From NCBI RefSeq assembly GCF_001411555.2, contig NC_049916.1, positions 25,376,558 through 25,440,557 of the forward strand: a DNA stretch of 64,000 nucleotides, written 5' to 3'. Position numbers and translations under genes: made by a program. Shown piece after piece: positions 34,101 through 44,486 of this stretch. Under the pieces are notes generated by a model. It saw nothing but the letters and a program-made list of their open reading frames with translations, was not told the DNA's origin and did no database searches. This DNA comes from Juglans regia. Its lineage: Eukaryota; Streptophyta; Magnoliopsida; Fagales; Juglandaceae. Position 1 is the first letter of the stretch. The number at the start of each line of letters is the position of its first letter.

Positions 34101-35158
34101 ATTCTTACAAGTTGGGCTCTGTAAAAAAGAGGGACAGTAGTATTATTACACAGAACTGTATGTAAGATGACTCGCTAAAGCAATGGGTCCTACTATGAAA
34201 TTTGAAAGTAAGCATGGCTAACCGAGTGTATTTGATGCTGTTTGCTGCTAATGAAACCAGTCACATGTTCGAGTGAAATAGATCTTGTTACCTCCATTTG
34301 ACTTGTTAGTTTTGAGGTGCCATCCCTTGATATTCCAGTTTTCAGTTTTAATACGTCCTACATTACCGTTTTGCTAAGAATTTGATGATAACTATGGGTC
34401 TTGGTAAATACTTAAAAATGATACAAAATCAGGAGCATAATCTTTGTCTTCTTCACATGATAATGCTTGCTAGTGTGATATTCTGTTACAATTTAGAAGC
34501 ACCTTTTTTCCCATGTATTTGTTGTAATTTTTGAAATACAGATTCCAGTCCGGCCTTATAGGCACAATGAATATGAAAGATTTATACCAGCAGCTTATCC
34601 TTATTATGGGGCGGCATTTTCAATGGTATGAAACTCACACTCTCTCTCTCATCAATCTTGTCTATGTATAGTTTTAAGCAACTTACCTTTTCATTTATTT
34701 ATTTTCCAAATTTTCCTTTATTTTTCTCGGGTTTTTTTTTTGGGTGGGGGGTAAGTTAGGATTCTGCGTGTCCGCCTGCTGGGGTGTTTTTTCTCATACC
34801 AATGCTATGGTACTCTAGGTTGGCATTGTTGTAATTCCATTTTGCTCCTTTTAGAAAGGACTGGGTTAAATTGGGCTCTGCAGTTTGTTTTATTTTTTCC
34901 CATTTGTGAAAATTTTACTCAGAACTTGGCTAATTATGCGATTCTTCGAAACCTAGTTCCTGTTGCGTTCACCGTCATTAGCCAGAAACCATTAATTAGG
35001 AGTTCCTAATTCATTGTGGTTCGGGGATTGCTTCAGGGATTGCTGTTACAATTTTGGATTTGTATACTAATTATAATATATGATAACTTTAAAAATAAAT
35101 GTTGTTGCAGATGGCAGGGTTTTTCATGTTCACTGCTGTCCACCTATTCAACAAATAG
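22118..35158 (+). CDS. DGL1: Oligosaccharyltransferase 48 kDa subunit (OST48/DGL1), coding exon 8 interrupted by a LINE
   Basis: Subunit of the ER oligosaccharyltransferase that transfers the preassembled glycan to Asn on nascent proteins (WBP1/DDOST; Arabidopsis DGL1). Exons: 22118-22385, 22708-22844, 23014-23139, 23804-23857, 23986-24099, 26977-27032, 27138-27179, 27744-27785 plus 33385-33418 (one exon split by the LINE), 33487-33558, 33659-33784, 33897-34001, 34542-34625 and 35111-35158. Joined without the insert they give 435 residues (Arabidopsis 437). There is a signal peptide (about 1-21), a lumenal domain, and one C-terminal membrane segment ([15 protein letters not shown]). Intron 3 appears to use a GC donor. 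Reading into the insert adds about 58 residues and then a stop at 27958-27960, removing the membrane anchor. No other exon has a stop or frameshift. It is either a recently knocked-out allele or the LINE is spliced out. Confidence 0.9.
23285..23377 (+). mobile_element. 5'-truncated LINE 3' stub with target duplication
   Basis: About 93 bases in OST48 intron 3, ending in a 16-base A tract (23359-23374). They resemble only the 3' tail of a LINE (CCTCTTGTATACTTC ... TTCTTACTTAC). TTAGCTCT flanks both sides (23277-23284 and 23378-23385), an 8-bp target-site duplication. Confidence 0.6.
23403..23602. repeat. Two-copy tandem duplication, 100-bp period
   Basis: 23403-23502 and 23503-23602 are identical except for one base (CTATCC versus CTCTCC). 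Lies in OST48 intron 3, just after the LINE stub. The near identity marks a recent duplication, or possibly an assembly artefact. Confidence 0.9.
24361..26597 (+). mobile_element. ORF1-only LINE derivative ('half-LINE', HAL1-like)
   Basis: Lies in OST48 intron 5. A GC-richer 5' part (24430-24960) leads into an ORF1-type protein (24967-25491 and, after stops, 25789-26370). It matches ORF1 of the intact LINE at 27786-33372 at both ends: AQRCSN ... YGGGGR near the N terminus, and [17 protein letters not shown] ... [10 protein letters not shown] at the C terminus. Directly after the ORF1 stop come about 220 bases of 3'UTR and a poly(A) tract; there is no endonuclease or RT. A likely 14-bp target duplication with two transitions is AGAAGCCTTCCTTA (24347-24360) versus AGAAGCTTTCTTTA (26668-26681). 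The coding region is broken, so any mobility needed proteins supplied in trans and is past. Confidence 0.7.
26605..26667 (+). mobile_element. Nested 3' stub of the intact LINE's family
   Basis: About 54 bases plus an A tract. They match the extreme 3' end of the LINE at 27786-33372 in reverse complement, sharing TACTTGGACACTCT, TTTTGATCAATAAAAAT and GTTTACCGATC. The stub is inserted at the poly(A) end of the half-LINE. The A run plus AGAAGCT is repeated before it (ending 26604) and after it (ending 26674), consistent with a target duplication. Confidence 0.65.
27774..27785 (+). repeat. LINE target-site duplication, left copy
   Basis: GACTGAACTTAG, coding for TELS in OST48 exon 8. It is repeated exactly at 33373-33384. 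The following T is also shared but cannot be told apart from the poly(T) run. Confidence 0.95.
27881..31522 (-). CDS. LINE ORF2: endonuclease / reverse transcriptase
   Basis: Open for 1,213 residues from the chosen ATG at 31522, where [12 protein letters not shown] opens the endonuclease; the frame is open upstream to 31585 and overlaps the end of ORF1. The APE-type endonuclease spans about residues 1-230, with [28 protein letters not shown], and a C-terminal SDHFPI. The reverse transcriptase spans about 450-760, with [45 protein letters not shown] and the catalytic [10 protein letters not shown]. The zinc-binding zf-RVT region sits near the C terminus ([10 protein letters not shown] ... [18 protein letters not shown]). 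Unlike the decayed LINE at 18.4-20.6 kb, no RNase H domain follows. All landmark catalytic residues are present and no frameshift is seen, so the product could be active. Confidence 0.93.
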   Translation of the reverse strand: MKPKILSWNVRGINDMNKRLLIRSLLRSWKVDVVCLQETKLALISLRTIRSLWGGMHVGWLYLPSNGASGGILVMWDKRVVEKMEDCVGDYVVACSFKNIRDGYQWAFAGVYGPNLDRSRRLLWDELAGINSLWDLPWCIGGDFNVTRFPSERSGGSGFNSSMVDFSNFISEQNLLDIPLAGGSFTWSSNRELPSWSRIDRFLISPEWEAQYPDLIQKRLPRLYSDHFPILVNCGGIRRGPRHFKFENMWLKSEGFLDRIRQWWSSYHFNGNASYKMACKLKSLKKDLKEWNIQEFGNVDSQKSVLMEELKNMEGVEEERVCTESERARKSQVIAEIERLSLLEEISWRQKSRALWLKEGDRCTKFFHQVANSHRRYNAIDTLLIDGAVSSNHTEISDHIVNYYDKLFSEQFGWRPRLDGLVFDVLDPQVAERLERPFDEVEVRSVIKGMAGDKAPGPDGFSMAFFQTCWDVLKDDIMEVFHEFHRSGRFERSLNSTFLALIPKKPGAVEVKDFRPISLVGGLYKILSKVLANRMSKVMEGLISKPQNAFVQGRQILDSVLIANECLESRIKSGEPGLLCKLDMEKAYDHVNWSFLIYMLERCGFGSKWCSWILHCISTPCFSVLVNGTSKGFFKSSRGLRQGDPLSPLLFVFVMEAFSKMILGAVEGGFISGFSVGEASSGLLNITHLLFADDTLIFCEARREQIRALRALLLCFEAVSGLKVNLAKSEVVPVGHVPNVESLASILEGKITQLPMKYLGLPLGAAFKTKSIWDVVIEKMERKLAGWKRMYLSKGGRVTLIKSTLSNLPTYFLSLFPLPAKVAHRMEKIQRDFLWGGIKDEFKFHLVKWATICSPIKEGGLGIRNLRTFNQALLGKWLWRYHQERDALWRTVIALKHGESWGGWCSNAVSGPHGVGLWKHIRRGWDTYATLTCFKVGNGSKVKFWHDLWCGDRALKDVYPQVYSLARRKEASIADLIISSHGSSQWNLTFHRDAQDWEMDDLSAFFDFVYSTSVSGEGEDKLCWRPSKKGVFTARSFYHSLNLHNSIPFPWKSIWKTKAPLKAAFFVWTASLGKILTIDNLRKRGIIAINWCYMCKKSGESVDHLLLHCEVAMSLWTDVLARVGLAWVMPERVSDFLASWGGIRGNTQIASIWKMLPICLWWCIWRERNARCFEDQERSMEELRILFFNTLLHWSIVIDFHGRSFHEFLVSLR
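31512..33095 (-). CDS. LINE ORF1 protein (putative RNA-binding)
   Basis: Open frame of about 527 residues upstream of ORF2, overlapping it slightly in another frame. The N-terminal domain ([20 protein letters not shown] ... [20 protein letters not shown]) and the C-terminal block ([17 protein letters not shown] ... [13 protein letters not shown]) are shared with the half-LINE at 24361-26597. The middle is Pro/Ser/Thr-rich. ORF1 of LINEs normally coats the element RNA. I see no ATG at the expected start: the first residue used is a GTG (33095), and the frame continues upstream about 50 codons without ATG. The start codon has probably been lost, or initiation is non-AUG. No CCHC zinc knuckle was found. 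Confidence 0.75.
   Translation of the reverse strand: MRRLGDRVSITEKGWKGVSCIWLGLETISWLANSLEACLKAENKGFYSARREGDRGLTAQRCSNSRGSYMALAVYGGGGRRSYILIPEDKAGMGWRKMVAVLKDIGRVGVQGRNPSPERVKTWPSKSYKEALEVPRTVQLNVMGDLQKGLTPFSAETQCGVGDGRGVMGLKEGKFLKELREVQESLGELTNRVGELIRCVEGYGLEGVGSGCHLGLGDTDGGPKGKGQVLYTETQPKRARQGGPFWRKKMQAAGGPSMSGPEPPSPETTQSTPSKVAEATLDVASPAGTEPEQVEEMYDGLCAHDGPNTAQNVTMKSIGAQTKSTTSEEPFASSDKTIGGSELIRDVALATVFEPKSSNQTQTVPMTWLELAEPVTGCPDEVVESDATMGGSRLTILAGADSVAGKEMSTSQLSIYGDSVGGEEEEMGSPSPLQMLPPHIAPRASDWVLKKVEELHGWVGISCEGYEDQFMALLVAMEAGRSTVLKSAAKKERELKRLQCSINYDNKEGTSGRDRAKGRDVYIVNEA
33373..33384 (+). repeat. LINE target-site duplication, right copy
   Basis: GACTGAACTTAG, identical to 27774-27785. 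OST48 coding sequence resumes in the correct frame directly after it (TAAATGGGTTTTCC, 33385 onward, reading S-KWVF). Confidence 0.95.
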
Positions 35159-36540
35159 CTGTAGAATCTTTGGATAGGCGAGAGACCATATACGATTGGG
35201 GTTAAGAGACCCATTTTTGGTTCGGAAATTTTGTTTTAGGTATTTAATCAATTAGAATTCTTATTCTATTATGGATACGCCACTTCGTTTGTTGCTTAAA
35301 GGAAAGGCACTTGCCATTAGATACATCACATGATTTAAAAAAAAAAAAAGAACTGAAATTATTTGCAGCATGAAGACCCCGGCCCAATCATTCTGGCTAT
35401 ATGAGTGATTCAGATAGTTTTTATTTTTTAGGCTTTTCGCTTTTTCATTATATTTCGTTATTGATTCAGATGTTTTTTTTTTTTTTTTTTGGTACATTTA
35501 GTGAATGAGAGGAGATAGAAATTCTCAAAATCAATTTTAACAATGTCCTTTCCAAATATCACTTAAAAGTAAAACATTTTTTATTTTTTATTTTTAATTT
35601 TTAACTCTTTCATTTAATTATTACCTAATTATTACAATTTTTACAAACTACAAAAGAAAATACAAAAATTAATACAAAATTTTAAACAAACAAAAATCAT
35701 ATTCAAATAAAATTTTAATTTTATAATATTTTAATTCAATTTGTTCTCTATTTTTTTATAACTTGATAAAATATCTTAATTTAAATTATTTTATAACTAT
35801 TTACAAATGATTTTATTAATATTAACATTATTATGAAATATTTCAAATGTCAGGCGGTATAATCTCTCCTATATATGGAGAATACCAGCTGTTTTAGTGC
35901 TGTGCTAGCAGCCAGCTGGATACTTTTTCTTGGATTCCTAAGGCAATGGGCATGGTGTTTCGGTTTCATTGCATGAACAATGATTCTGAAGTCGCAAATC
36001 TTGATTCAAAGTTGGAAGGCGTTTATTTAGAATTGACAAAAGTAGAAAAGAGGGCCATTCCATATTGAGCTTTCATCTATCTATCTATCTATCTATCTGG
36101 TTCTTAAAGTAATCAACTTTTCGTTCTGTCAATAATTCGTTTTCGCTCTTGTTTAGAAAAAAATAATAATAATGATAAATTTATACCAATCAAAATCACT
36201 GATAAAAAATAAAAAATGATTTATGAATTGGGTTTTTTTTTTTTTTTTTAATCAGATGAGAATTAAAAAATTCTGTTGGAAATTTCTATGCAGTTCAGAA
36301 AAATTCTGATATATAACCGAACGTGGTAGATTTTCAGAAAATGAATAATTTCCAAGCTTCTGATAAAGGAAAAAGAATTTAAGGGAAAAGAAAAGGAAGG
36401 AGATGAGAAATGCATGTAAGAAAATACAGTTATGAAGTAGGCCATACATATATACTTTTTACATGCCGTTCCGCAAATGGGGCAATTGAAACTTAGGCAC
36501 CAAGTCATCATTTGAATTCCAAGATTAGTTTAAAATTAAT

Positions 36541-36578
<38 letters not shown>
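36541..36578. repeat. (AT)n microsatellite
   Basis: Uninterrupted AT dinucleotides, about 18 units. Confidence 0.9.
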
Positions 36579-37339
36579 GCTGCGAAACTACTGTTCTATT
36601 CCGTCTACTAGGCTGAGAGTTGATCTGCTGATCACTACTTCACAAGTTAATTGCTTCGATTCAAGAAGAACTGCATGCAATCGGGGGTATGTTGACTGAC
36701 AAATACCATCGTAATCGTATGTGTCATGTGTATGTTCTACTTTTTCTAGGGGTTTGATGTTCGACGATTTAAGTCTCAGTTTCAAGTGAAAAACATGTTG
36801 GATCTTAAAGGTGTGTGTATCTACAAAGGATTTTGGAAAATTTAGGTGTGGTTTGGATAGTTGATCCCTGAAAATGTCATGAAAATCCATTTTCAAAATA
36901 GAGAAAGCCTCTGGCCTTGAGGTAATTGACATGTTTTTAATATTTTGGTATTGGCTTCCCAACAAGTAGTGTTCCTTATAAACGGTACTCCTCGTATATC
37001 TTTGCGTGCATTTAAATGCTTTATGAGGAAACTTCAAGATTATCCATGAAAATTATAAAAAAATAAATCAAAATTATTATTCAAATGAAAATATACGTAC
37101 CCAAAATGCATAGGATGGAATAAAATATCCTTTCCAAGCTGGTTGACTTCCTCAACAATTCATTCATTAATACCTTAATTTGTTTTTCTCCGATCAATGA
37201 CATTTGTTTGTATTCTTCCATATATCATGTCATCACTACCGCAGTCTTCAGGCAGAAGCCTCTGCCGCCTTGCACTCTTTTGGTTTCCAGCTGATTTCCC
37301 TTCTCTTTGGTAACAGTTGCTTTGCGATTTCAAACTTTC

Positions 37340-37341
<2 letters not shown>

Positions 37342-37370
<29 letters not shown>
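37342..37370. repeat. (CT)n microsatellite
   Basis: CT dinucleotide run of about 14 units in the presumed promoter region of the UPF0496 gene. Confidence 0.85.
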
Positions 37371-37374
<4 letters not shown>

Positions 37375-38162
37375 ATTTATCTAATGCGTGCAAGCTATTC
37401 TCAGATCTCCTACACCCCACCATCCTACACATATCTTCATCCTCAACAGTTACAATTAGATTTTTCCTTTCTCTTATAATGAAGCGCTCTTCATTTACCT
37501 TAACTTCTCAATCACCTTCCTAGTTAGTTTATATTACTTTCCTTCTTTTAAACAAAAGTACCCGTCTCTTATCTCATCCTTTTTCTTTATCGGTTCTAAG
37601 ATTCTTCTACAATTTGATTACTTGCGGAGGTTCCTATTAGTTCTATCTCCTTTTCTGGGTCTATTACGTACTTTCTGGTCGGTTTCATAATCTTGAGAAA
37701 ACCCTCGGAACTTTCGTTTGTGGCGATCGAGTTTGCCAAGTATGAAAGTCATGCATACAAAGATTTAAGGTTTTTCTTTTTTCTTTTTCTCTTTTTAATG
37801 TTGGTTGCACTGGGTTTCATGTTCTCATAGCTAGGTTTATTTATTCTAACTATTAGCTGGGAATTAAAGCTGCATGGGATTGCATTTTGTTCATCACGTA
37901 TTTGTTTTCTTCTAGGAAATCTGCACCCAGAAATTTGGTTCTCATTTTCTCTCTTGGCCAATAATTTGTTTGGTTTTATTCATGGTTTCTCCATTGATGT
38001 TTAATTAATTGCCAGCTCCAGCAAAGAAGAAAATCGAGTTAATTTGTTGTTTCCGAGGATAAACACAGGATCTTCAAAAGCAAACTCAAGGACCGGCAAG
38101 GATTCTGAATTGAATCTGGTTCTGTTCATTTCTTGCTTGCTTTAGATCCAAGAATCAAAGCC

Positions 38163-39284
38163 ATGGGAGGCCATATGAGCAAGAAGGCCCCTGAAACTTC
38201 CTCCGCTATCAATCTCAATTCCAATTTACGGTACAAAAATGATTTCACCTCTTACGAAGACGCTTGCAGGCTCGACGCAGACCTGCAGTCCTTCGACGCC
38301 ACCCTCCAAACGCGTACGAATCAGGTCATCAACACTCTTGCGGTGGGAGTGGAAGTGCGAGCCCTTTCATTTGATTCTCTGAGAGAAGTCACGGAATGTC
38401 TGTTGGAGATGAACCAGGAGGTTGTTAAAGTCATATTGGAATGCAAGAAAGATATATGGAAGAATCAAGAACTGTTCGAGCTCGTCGAGGAGTACTTCGA
38501 GAATAGTTTGCAGACTCTAGATTTCTGTACGACATTAGAGAAGTGCCTGAACCGAGTTCGGGACAACCAATTGCTCATTCTTGTCGCGCTTCAAAACTTT
38601 GATGAGGAAACAGAAGTGGGAGGAAGTGGGTACGTGAGGACATTGCAGGAGTTGAAGAACTTCAAGGCAGCTGGGGACCCTTTCACTACAGAATTCTTCC
38701 AAATCTTCGAGGCTGTATATAGGCAGCAGATACTCATGCTCGAGAAGTTGCAACACCGTAAGATCAAGCTCGATAAGAAGCTTAAGTACATTAATGTTTG
38801 GAGGAAGGTTTCAAGTATGATATTTGTTGCTACATTTGCTGCTGCGTTGATTTGCTCAGTTGTGGCGGCAGCCATGGCTGCTCCTCCACTTGCAGCAGCA
38901 TTGGCTGCTGCTACTTCTATCCCTGTGGGTTCAATGGGAAAGTGGATTGAATCCTTGTGGAAAAACTATGAAAACGCTTTGAAAGGACAGAAGGAAATAA
39001 TTAGCTCCATGCAAGTTGGTACCTATATTGCCATTAAGGACTTGGACAACATCCGGGTTCTCATTGACAGGTTGGAAATTGAGATTGAGTCACTCTTGCA
39101 GCGCGCAGGATTTGCCATTGAGAAAGAAGCTGTGAAGATTGCAATAGAAGATATTAAAAAGAAGCTGGGAATGTTCATGAAAAATGTTGAGGAGTTGGGG
39201 GTGCAAGCTGATACTTGCAGCCGGGACATCCGGAGGGCAAGAACTGTGGTTCTGCAGAGGATCATAAAACATCCCAACAACTAA
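38163..39284 (+). CDS. UPF0496 (DUF677) membrane protein
   Basis: Single-exon protein of 373 residues in the plant UPF0496/DUF677 family (Arabidopsis At4g34320 is 374). The molecular function is not established; members are predicted coiled-coil membrane proteins. The N-terminal half is helical and charged. A hydrophobic pair lies at about residues 220-262 ([20 protein letters not shown] then [19 protein letters not shown]). The C-terminal third is again coiled coil ([20 protein letters not shown]). I chose the ATG at 38163 ([11 protein letters not shown]) over the in-frame ATG at 38133 because the family starts near MG. No signal peptide is seen. Confidence 0.88.
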   Translation: MGGHMSKKAPETSSAINLNSNLRYKNDFTSYEDACRLDADLQSFDATLQTRTNQVINTLAVGVEVRALSFDSLREVTECLLEMNQEVVKVILECKKDIWKNQELFELVEEYFENSLQTLDFCTTLEKCLNRVRDNQLLILVALQNFDEETEVGGSGYVRTLQELKNFKAAGDPFTTEFFQIFEAVYRQQILMLEKLQHRKIKLDKKLKYINVWRKVSSMIFVATFAAALICSVVAAAMAAPPLAAALAAATSIPVGSMGKWIESLWKNYENALKGQKEIISSMQVGTYIAIKDLDNIRVLIDRLEIEIESLLQRAGFAIEKEAVKIAIEDIKKKLGMFMKNVEELGVQADTCSRDIRRARTVVLQRIIKHPNN

Positions 39285-39651
39285 AACATGATCATGACAC
39301 GATACAATGATTGAAAATTAACTAATTTATGTCAGAAAATTTATTTATATTTATGGTTTATTATGATGATATTGATGACATTCCTTGATTCTTAAGACTG
39401 TTTCATGAATCCAGGCTATTGGATTCCTGTTTAAGAATATATATATAGTGTAAGATTGGTATTAAATTTCACTTGATCTACATGTTTAGGGATCAATTTA
39501 ATTATATCTAGTTTGATCTTTTTGGACGGTACATTATCTTTCGATCTTGTCATTGAATGCAGCATCACAGATTTTGTGTCAATTTCTTGCTTCTATATTC
39601 ATATCTGTGAATGTAATTGGACCAAAAAAAACAAAAAAGAGAACTATATAA

Positions 39652-39850
39652 ACTTGGATAATGAGATAAGTTGAGATGAGATATAGTTGAAAATTGAATA
39701 AAATATTGTTAGAATATAATTTTTTAATATATTTTTTGTTTTGAAATTTAAAAAGACTAAATTATTTATTATATTTTATTTAGAAGTTTCGAAAAGTTAT
39801 AATGATTAGATGAGATGAATTGAGATCAACTTATTATTTAAACAAAACTA
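39652..39850. repeat. Short AT-rich MITE-like repeat, copy e
   Basis: Starts near TTGGATAATGAGATAAGTTG and ends near AACTTATTATTTAAACAAAA. Same orientation as copy b. Confidence 0.6.
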
Positions 39851-40751
39851 ATCCATAATGATATGTCCTACATACCTAAGAACTGTTGAGCTTCTATGCG
39901 TGGAGTCTGGTTGTGTCTGTAGTGGCATGGTTTGATAAACCAATATTCGTTAAATTTATTTTTTATTCGTTTTTGGCTCTTAATCCGACTCAACCTACTA
40001 ATTAAGGTTTACTATATATTATATTAAATCTTTGTACAGTTATTGTACCATATCTTTGAATTATTATTGAATAAAATCATCAACAATTCCGTAGAATGAC
40101 ATAAAACTCGTGTGTGATTGAATAGTTTGCAACACACAACATGGGGCTCGAAGGTTGTGCCATTATAGGACAATAGAAATGTACCTAAAACTTGCACATT
40201 TCCGAAGTGTGCGCTTTTTATTTTACGTTACGGGGGTGGTGAAAGTATGGTGAAGTGGAGAGAGTAGTGTAGTGTCTAATTGATATATGTTTCCCTATGA
40301 CCATCATAAACAAAGACAGTTCATGGGTTCATGATTGCAATTATAAACGAAAATGAATGAAATTCATAGCAAAATGTTTATGCAAAAACGTCTTGTAAAA
40401 TCAAAAGATACTTTTTTTGGATTCGTAACTGATGATTGGTTAAAAAACATGAGAGACTTTGACAAACATGATAGAAGTTTAGGTAGAGGAAATCATTTCA
40501 ACAGTACGATCATGCACTTTTTTTAAAAAAAATTAGATAAATTTAAAATTTATGTGAAACGAATGTTGTTAAGAATGAGTTTCAAGGCTTCGTTTGCACA
40601 ATATTTTTGTAAGGAAATAGACTCAATTAAAAAAATTGAATTTTTTACATTTTTTATAATGGAATCTATTTTTTTTATAGAAAATCAACGCAAAGTTTAT
40701 AAATTTAAAATTTGTATTGATTATATAATATTATTTGAGCTTTTATTTAAA

Positions 40752-40895
40752 TAATGAGATGGTTTTAAATAAAAGTTAAATAAAATATTATTTTTTAATA
40801 TTTTTATTATTTTAAGATTTAAAAAATTTAAATTATTTATTATATTTAATATAAAAAATAAAAAAAATTATAATAATAAGATGAGACGTTAGAAA
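40752..40895. repeat. Short AT-rich MITE-like repeat, copy f (eroded)
   Basis: Contains the core TAAATAAAATATTATTTTTT and ATAATAATAAGATGAGACG; outer ends are lost. Confidence 0.5.
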
Positions 40896-41103
40896 ATCGT
40901 TTCTATATCAAGTACACGTCACCTGGCAAAACGAAGCGTCGCGCCAAACTTTGCTCCGGATATATGGTTGGTTGATAACAATGAGGGGAAAAAAAAAGGA
41001 GAAAAAAAATCTGCTTGTTGGATAAACTGAACAGCCATGGACGTTATGGCTCACAGTTCAGTTATGAAACTGTGAGACACTCAGTTCCCTTATCTCCACC
41101 ACA

Positions 41104-44100
41104 ATGGAGGCTTTAAACCTCACCACAACCACAAACCCACCTCTATCCAAGTCCCTTTTCCGCGAATCCCATCTTCTTCGGTCCACCTTCAAACCCGAAC
41201 TTATCCCATGCGGTGTCAAAACTCGGAGTCGCCACCGTTCAAAAAATTTCTCTTTCACCTTCGCTTGCAAGCTGAAGACCCCTCAAGATATCACGAACAA
41301 TGACAAGAGCATATCCAAGAAGATTGTGCTATCTGAGGTGGCGCCGCCGCTGGGAGAGGAAGGCGGTAAAGGTACCGGAAATGGGAAGGCTCCAGTAAAG
41401 TCAGGGCGTGGAGGTGGTGCGATGGGGTTCGTGAAGAAGTTTCCCAGAAAGGTTCTGGCGATTTTGTCTAATCTGCCTTTGGCTATTGGAGAAATGTCCA
41501 CTGTTGCGGGGCTAATGGCCCTGGGTATGTTGTGTCTAAATCATCTTCTTCTTTTGATTCCATTTTTTATATTTTTGGAAATTGAGTACGGTTGGGGTAT
41601 ATACACCGTGTTTAAAAGCTTAGAAAAATTCTTCCATTTCCTTCAATTTTTGTCTATATAAATTGATGATCGCTTAAAGGATGCCATTTTGTGACTGTAT
41701 ACTTGGTGTCTGTATAAATTGACGATTGCGTAAATATTGCATTTTGTGGCTGTAAATTTGGTCCACGACCAGAAACTATGTGCTTTCATACTTTCCAGCT
41801 TCATGCGTACACAAACCTTTAAAATGCCTGGATTTTGCAAATGATATTTTAGGGCAAAAAGAGATGGCCCCTTTATCATATTGCTTTGCCTTCTTATATT
41901 GCTACTTGCTAGTACTATCTGAAATAGTGAGCTTATGCATTATAGTTAAAAACGGGTCTTGTCTGTATCCAATGCTTCTGCAGGTACTGTTATTGATCAA
42001 GGTGAAGCTCCAGGCTTCTACTTTCAAAAGTTCCCTGAAGAAAGTCCTGTATTGGGATTTTTCACTTGGAGATGGATTCTCACCCTTGGGTTTGACCACA
42101 TGTACTCGTCTCCCATTTTTCTTGGAACATTGGCTCTGCTGGGTGCGTCACTCATGGCCTGCACTTACACAACACAGATCCCCCTGGTTAAGATTGCAAG
42201 AAGGTCTGATTGAATCAAATTCTCAAAGTTGTATCCTCTTTGGCTAGGAATGGGGACACTTTTTCAATCTCGAAACTTCATTGAAATATGCAGATGGAAT
42301 TTTATGGACTCGGCCGAGGCTATCCGCAAGCAGGAATATTCAGACATTCTGCCCCGAGCAAAGGTTCAAGATTTAGGTGTTCTTCTGATGGGATCAGGAT
42401 ATGAGGTAATACTCTTATGATTGCTTGGTTCGTTTCCTTAATCTTGTTCACTTTTGCTTTTAATTCTGGTGCAAGTTATTCTATTCCATACATTCATCCC
42501 CATTGTGTGTAGGTACAAGAGTTCATGCATGTTCTTTTTGGTAGACTTGCATTTACCAGGACAGGATGTGAAGTTCTAGAATACCTTTTATTTGCAATAC
42601 CCTGCATACAATCCAATGTTTGGTTGCTGTAGGTTTTCTTAAAAGGACCGTCCTTATATGCCTTTAAGGGGCTTGCTGGTCGATTTGCCCCTATTGGAGT
42701 ACATTTAGCAATGCTGCTGATAATGGCTGGTGGAACTCTTAGTGCAACTGGGAGCTTCAGAGGTTCGGTCACGGTTCCGCAGGGGCTGAATTTTGTTGTT
42801 GGAGATGTCTTAGGCCCAAGTGGGTTTCTATCTACTCCAACCGAAGCTTTCAATACCGAGGTTCATGTCAACAGATTCTACATGGATTACTATGACAGTG
42901 GAGAGGTAGATATCAATTTTGTTTTGCATCAGTAATAATCCATACAGGGGAAAATAACATGCTGCAAGTTTTAATAGTTCCTCGTATAAATCATTTGATC
43001 AAAGGCTTCCTGGAGATCTCCTATAAGTGATTATCTGTTGTTTTTACAATCACTATGTATTTCAGTGGGAATTTCCAGAATGTCTTTAACGCAAAGGATG
43101 TGGGTTAGTGGGCGCTCATCACTCTTATTGTGATGGAGCCTTAAAGCTTTATTATGTAGTATGTATAATGTTCCTTCAGCAATCTTGTAGTGATGACATC
43201 TCCTCTCTCTATGATTTCTTTTCTCTGGCTTTATAGGTGTCACAGTTTCACACTGATCTTTCACTGTTTGATCTTGATGGGAAAGAGGTAACAAGGAAAA
43301 CCATTAGCGTAAATGATCCTTTAAGGTATGGCGGATTTACTATATACCAGACAGATTGGAGTATTTCTGCACTCCAAATACTCAAGGACGATGAAGGACC
43401 TTTTAATCTGGCTATGGCACCTCTAAAGGTCAATGGAGACAAGAAGCTTTATGGGACCTTCTTACCAGTAGGAGATTCTGAATCTCCTAATGTAAAGGGA
43501 ATGTATGTATTTCTCTATTAATGAATATGTTAATCCTACCAACGCTAAGGGAATGCATGCACGTTGTGAGCAGAGCCATGCTTTTTTCCCTTTTCAGTAT
43601 TTTCCCTTCAGTCTAATTTCTTTTTTTCCCCATTTCACTGGAAATCCAGATCAATGCTTGCTCGTGATCTACAATCCATTGTACTATACGATCAGGAAGG
43701 AAAATTTTCCGGAGTTCGACGCCCAAGCTCGAAGCTCCCAATTGACATAGATGGTACAAGAATTATTATCGTAGATGCAATAGGCAGCAGTGGCCTTGAG
43801 TTGAAGGTGATGACTCAAAATAACTCTGGTACTAAACCACGTAGGATTTTCCTTTACTGCTTATTTTTGTTTGTGTTGTAACTATTCGTGGTTTCATCTC
43901 AGACCGACCCTGGGGTGCCAATTGTTTATGCTGGATTCGGTGCTCTAATGCTCACTACTTGCATCAGCTATCTATCTCATTCACAGGTAAAATTTATTTT
44001 TACTCGATAGAGATTGGCTCTGCATGTAATCACAACCCTCAATAATTTCTGTCTAGGTTCTTAATGATGTTATATCTGGTCATGTTGAGCTGGCCACGCA

Positions 44101-44486
44101 TATTATTTGCATTCACTTCACATCTGAAAATGATGCCTTTAGTACTAAAGAATGCAGGTCTGGACTTAAAAGGTAATAAACACTATTAAATCATATGCCC
44201 TGCATTGTAACTTTTCTAATGTAAAGATGCACAAATGCTTATTAACTAAGAACTTGTAGAGTCAACAATGGCTTCCAGTTTATTTATGCTCGCTCATGTG
44301 ATAATATATTCTTCCCTGAGCAATCAAAAGATTTGGGCCGTACAAGATGGAACAACCGTTACTGTTGGAGGAAAAACTAATCGGGCAAAGGCTGAATTTC
44401 CAGAGGAGATGAATCGCTTGCTTGATCAGGTTCCTGAAATAGTTGAGTCATCTCTTTCCAAGGAAGCTGACAGAATTAGTGGCTAG
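41104..44486 (+). CDS. CCS1: Cytochrome c biogenesis protein CCS1, chloroplastic (ResB family)
   Basis: Thylakoid membrane ResB/Ccs1 protein of the system II haem pathway, which works with CcsA to carry haem to apocytochromes f and c6. Exons 41104-41524, 41984-42203, 42294-42405, 42633-42905, 43237-43502, 43650-43806, 43903-43986 and 44331-44486 join in frame to 562 residues (Arabidopsis At1g49380 about 547). A Ser/Thr-rich, basic plastid transit peptide covers about the first 60 residues. Four hydrophobic segments are visible: near [56 protein letters not shown] (with a His expected to contact haem) and [21 protein letters not shown] large lumenal loop lies between the last two, as in the family. 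The last acceptor (AAAAG at 44326-44330) is weak, but its product matches the conserved IWA ... GGKTNRAK tail. Confidence 0.93.

Larger units (their letters stand above)
35159..38162. other. Intergenic region with microsatellites; 5' leader of the UPF0496 gene
   Basis: OST48 3'UTR, then AT-rich DNA with an ATCT tetranucleotide run (about 36074-36100), an AT dinucleotide run (about 36541-36578) and a CT run (37342-37370). The stretch 37700-38162 looks like 5'UTR, perhaps with an intron. A 149-codon minus-strand ORF (36588-37037) resembles nothing I know. Confidence 0.5.
39285..41103. other. Intergenic region between UPF0496 and CCS1
   Basis: Two MITE-like copies (39652-39850, 40752-40895) and otherwise AT-rich DNA. 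The ORF at 40554-40754 lies in low-complexity sequence and was not called. Confidence 0.5.

Noticed and set aside
36588..37037. 149-codon minus-strand ORF between OST48 and the UPF0496 gene
   Set aside because: No recognisable domain, irregular composition, no splice or promoter context. Probably chance, or a very decayed pseudogene.
41643..42247. ORFs in the first CCS1 intron and in alternative frames of exon 2
   Set aside because: Shadow frames; the conserved CCS1 frame explains the region.
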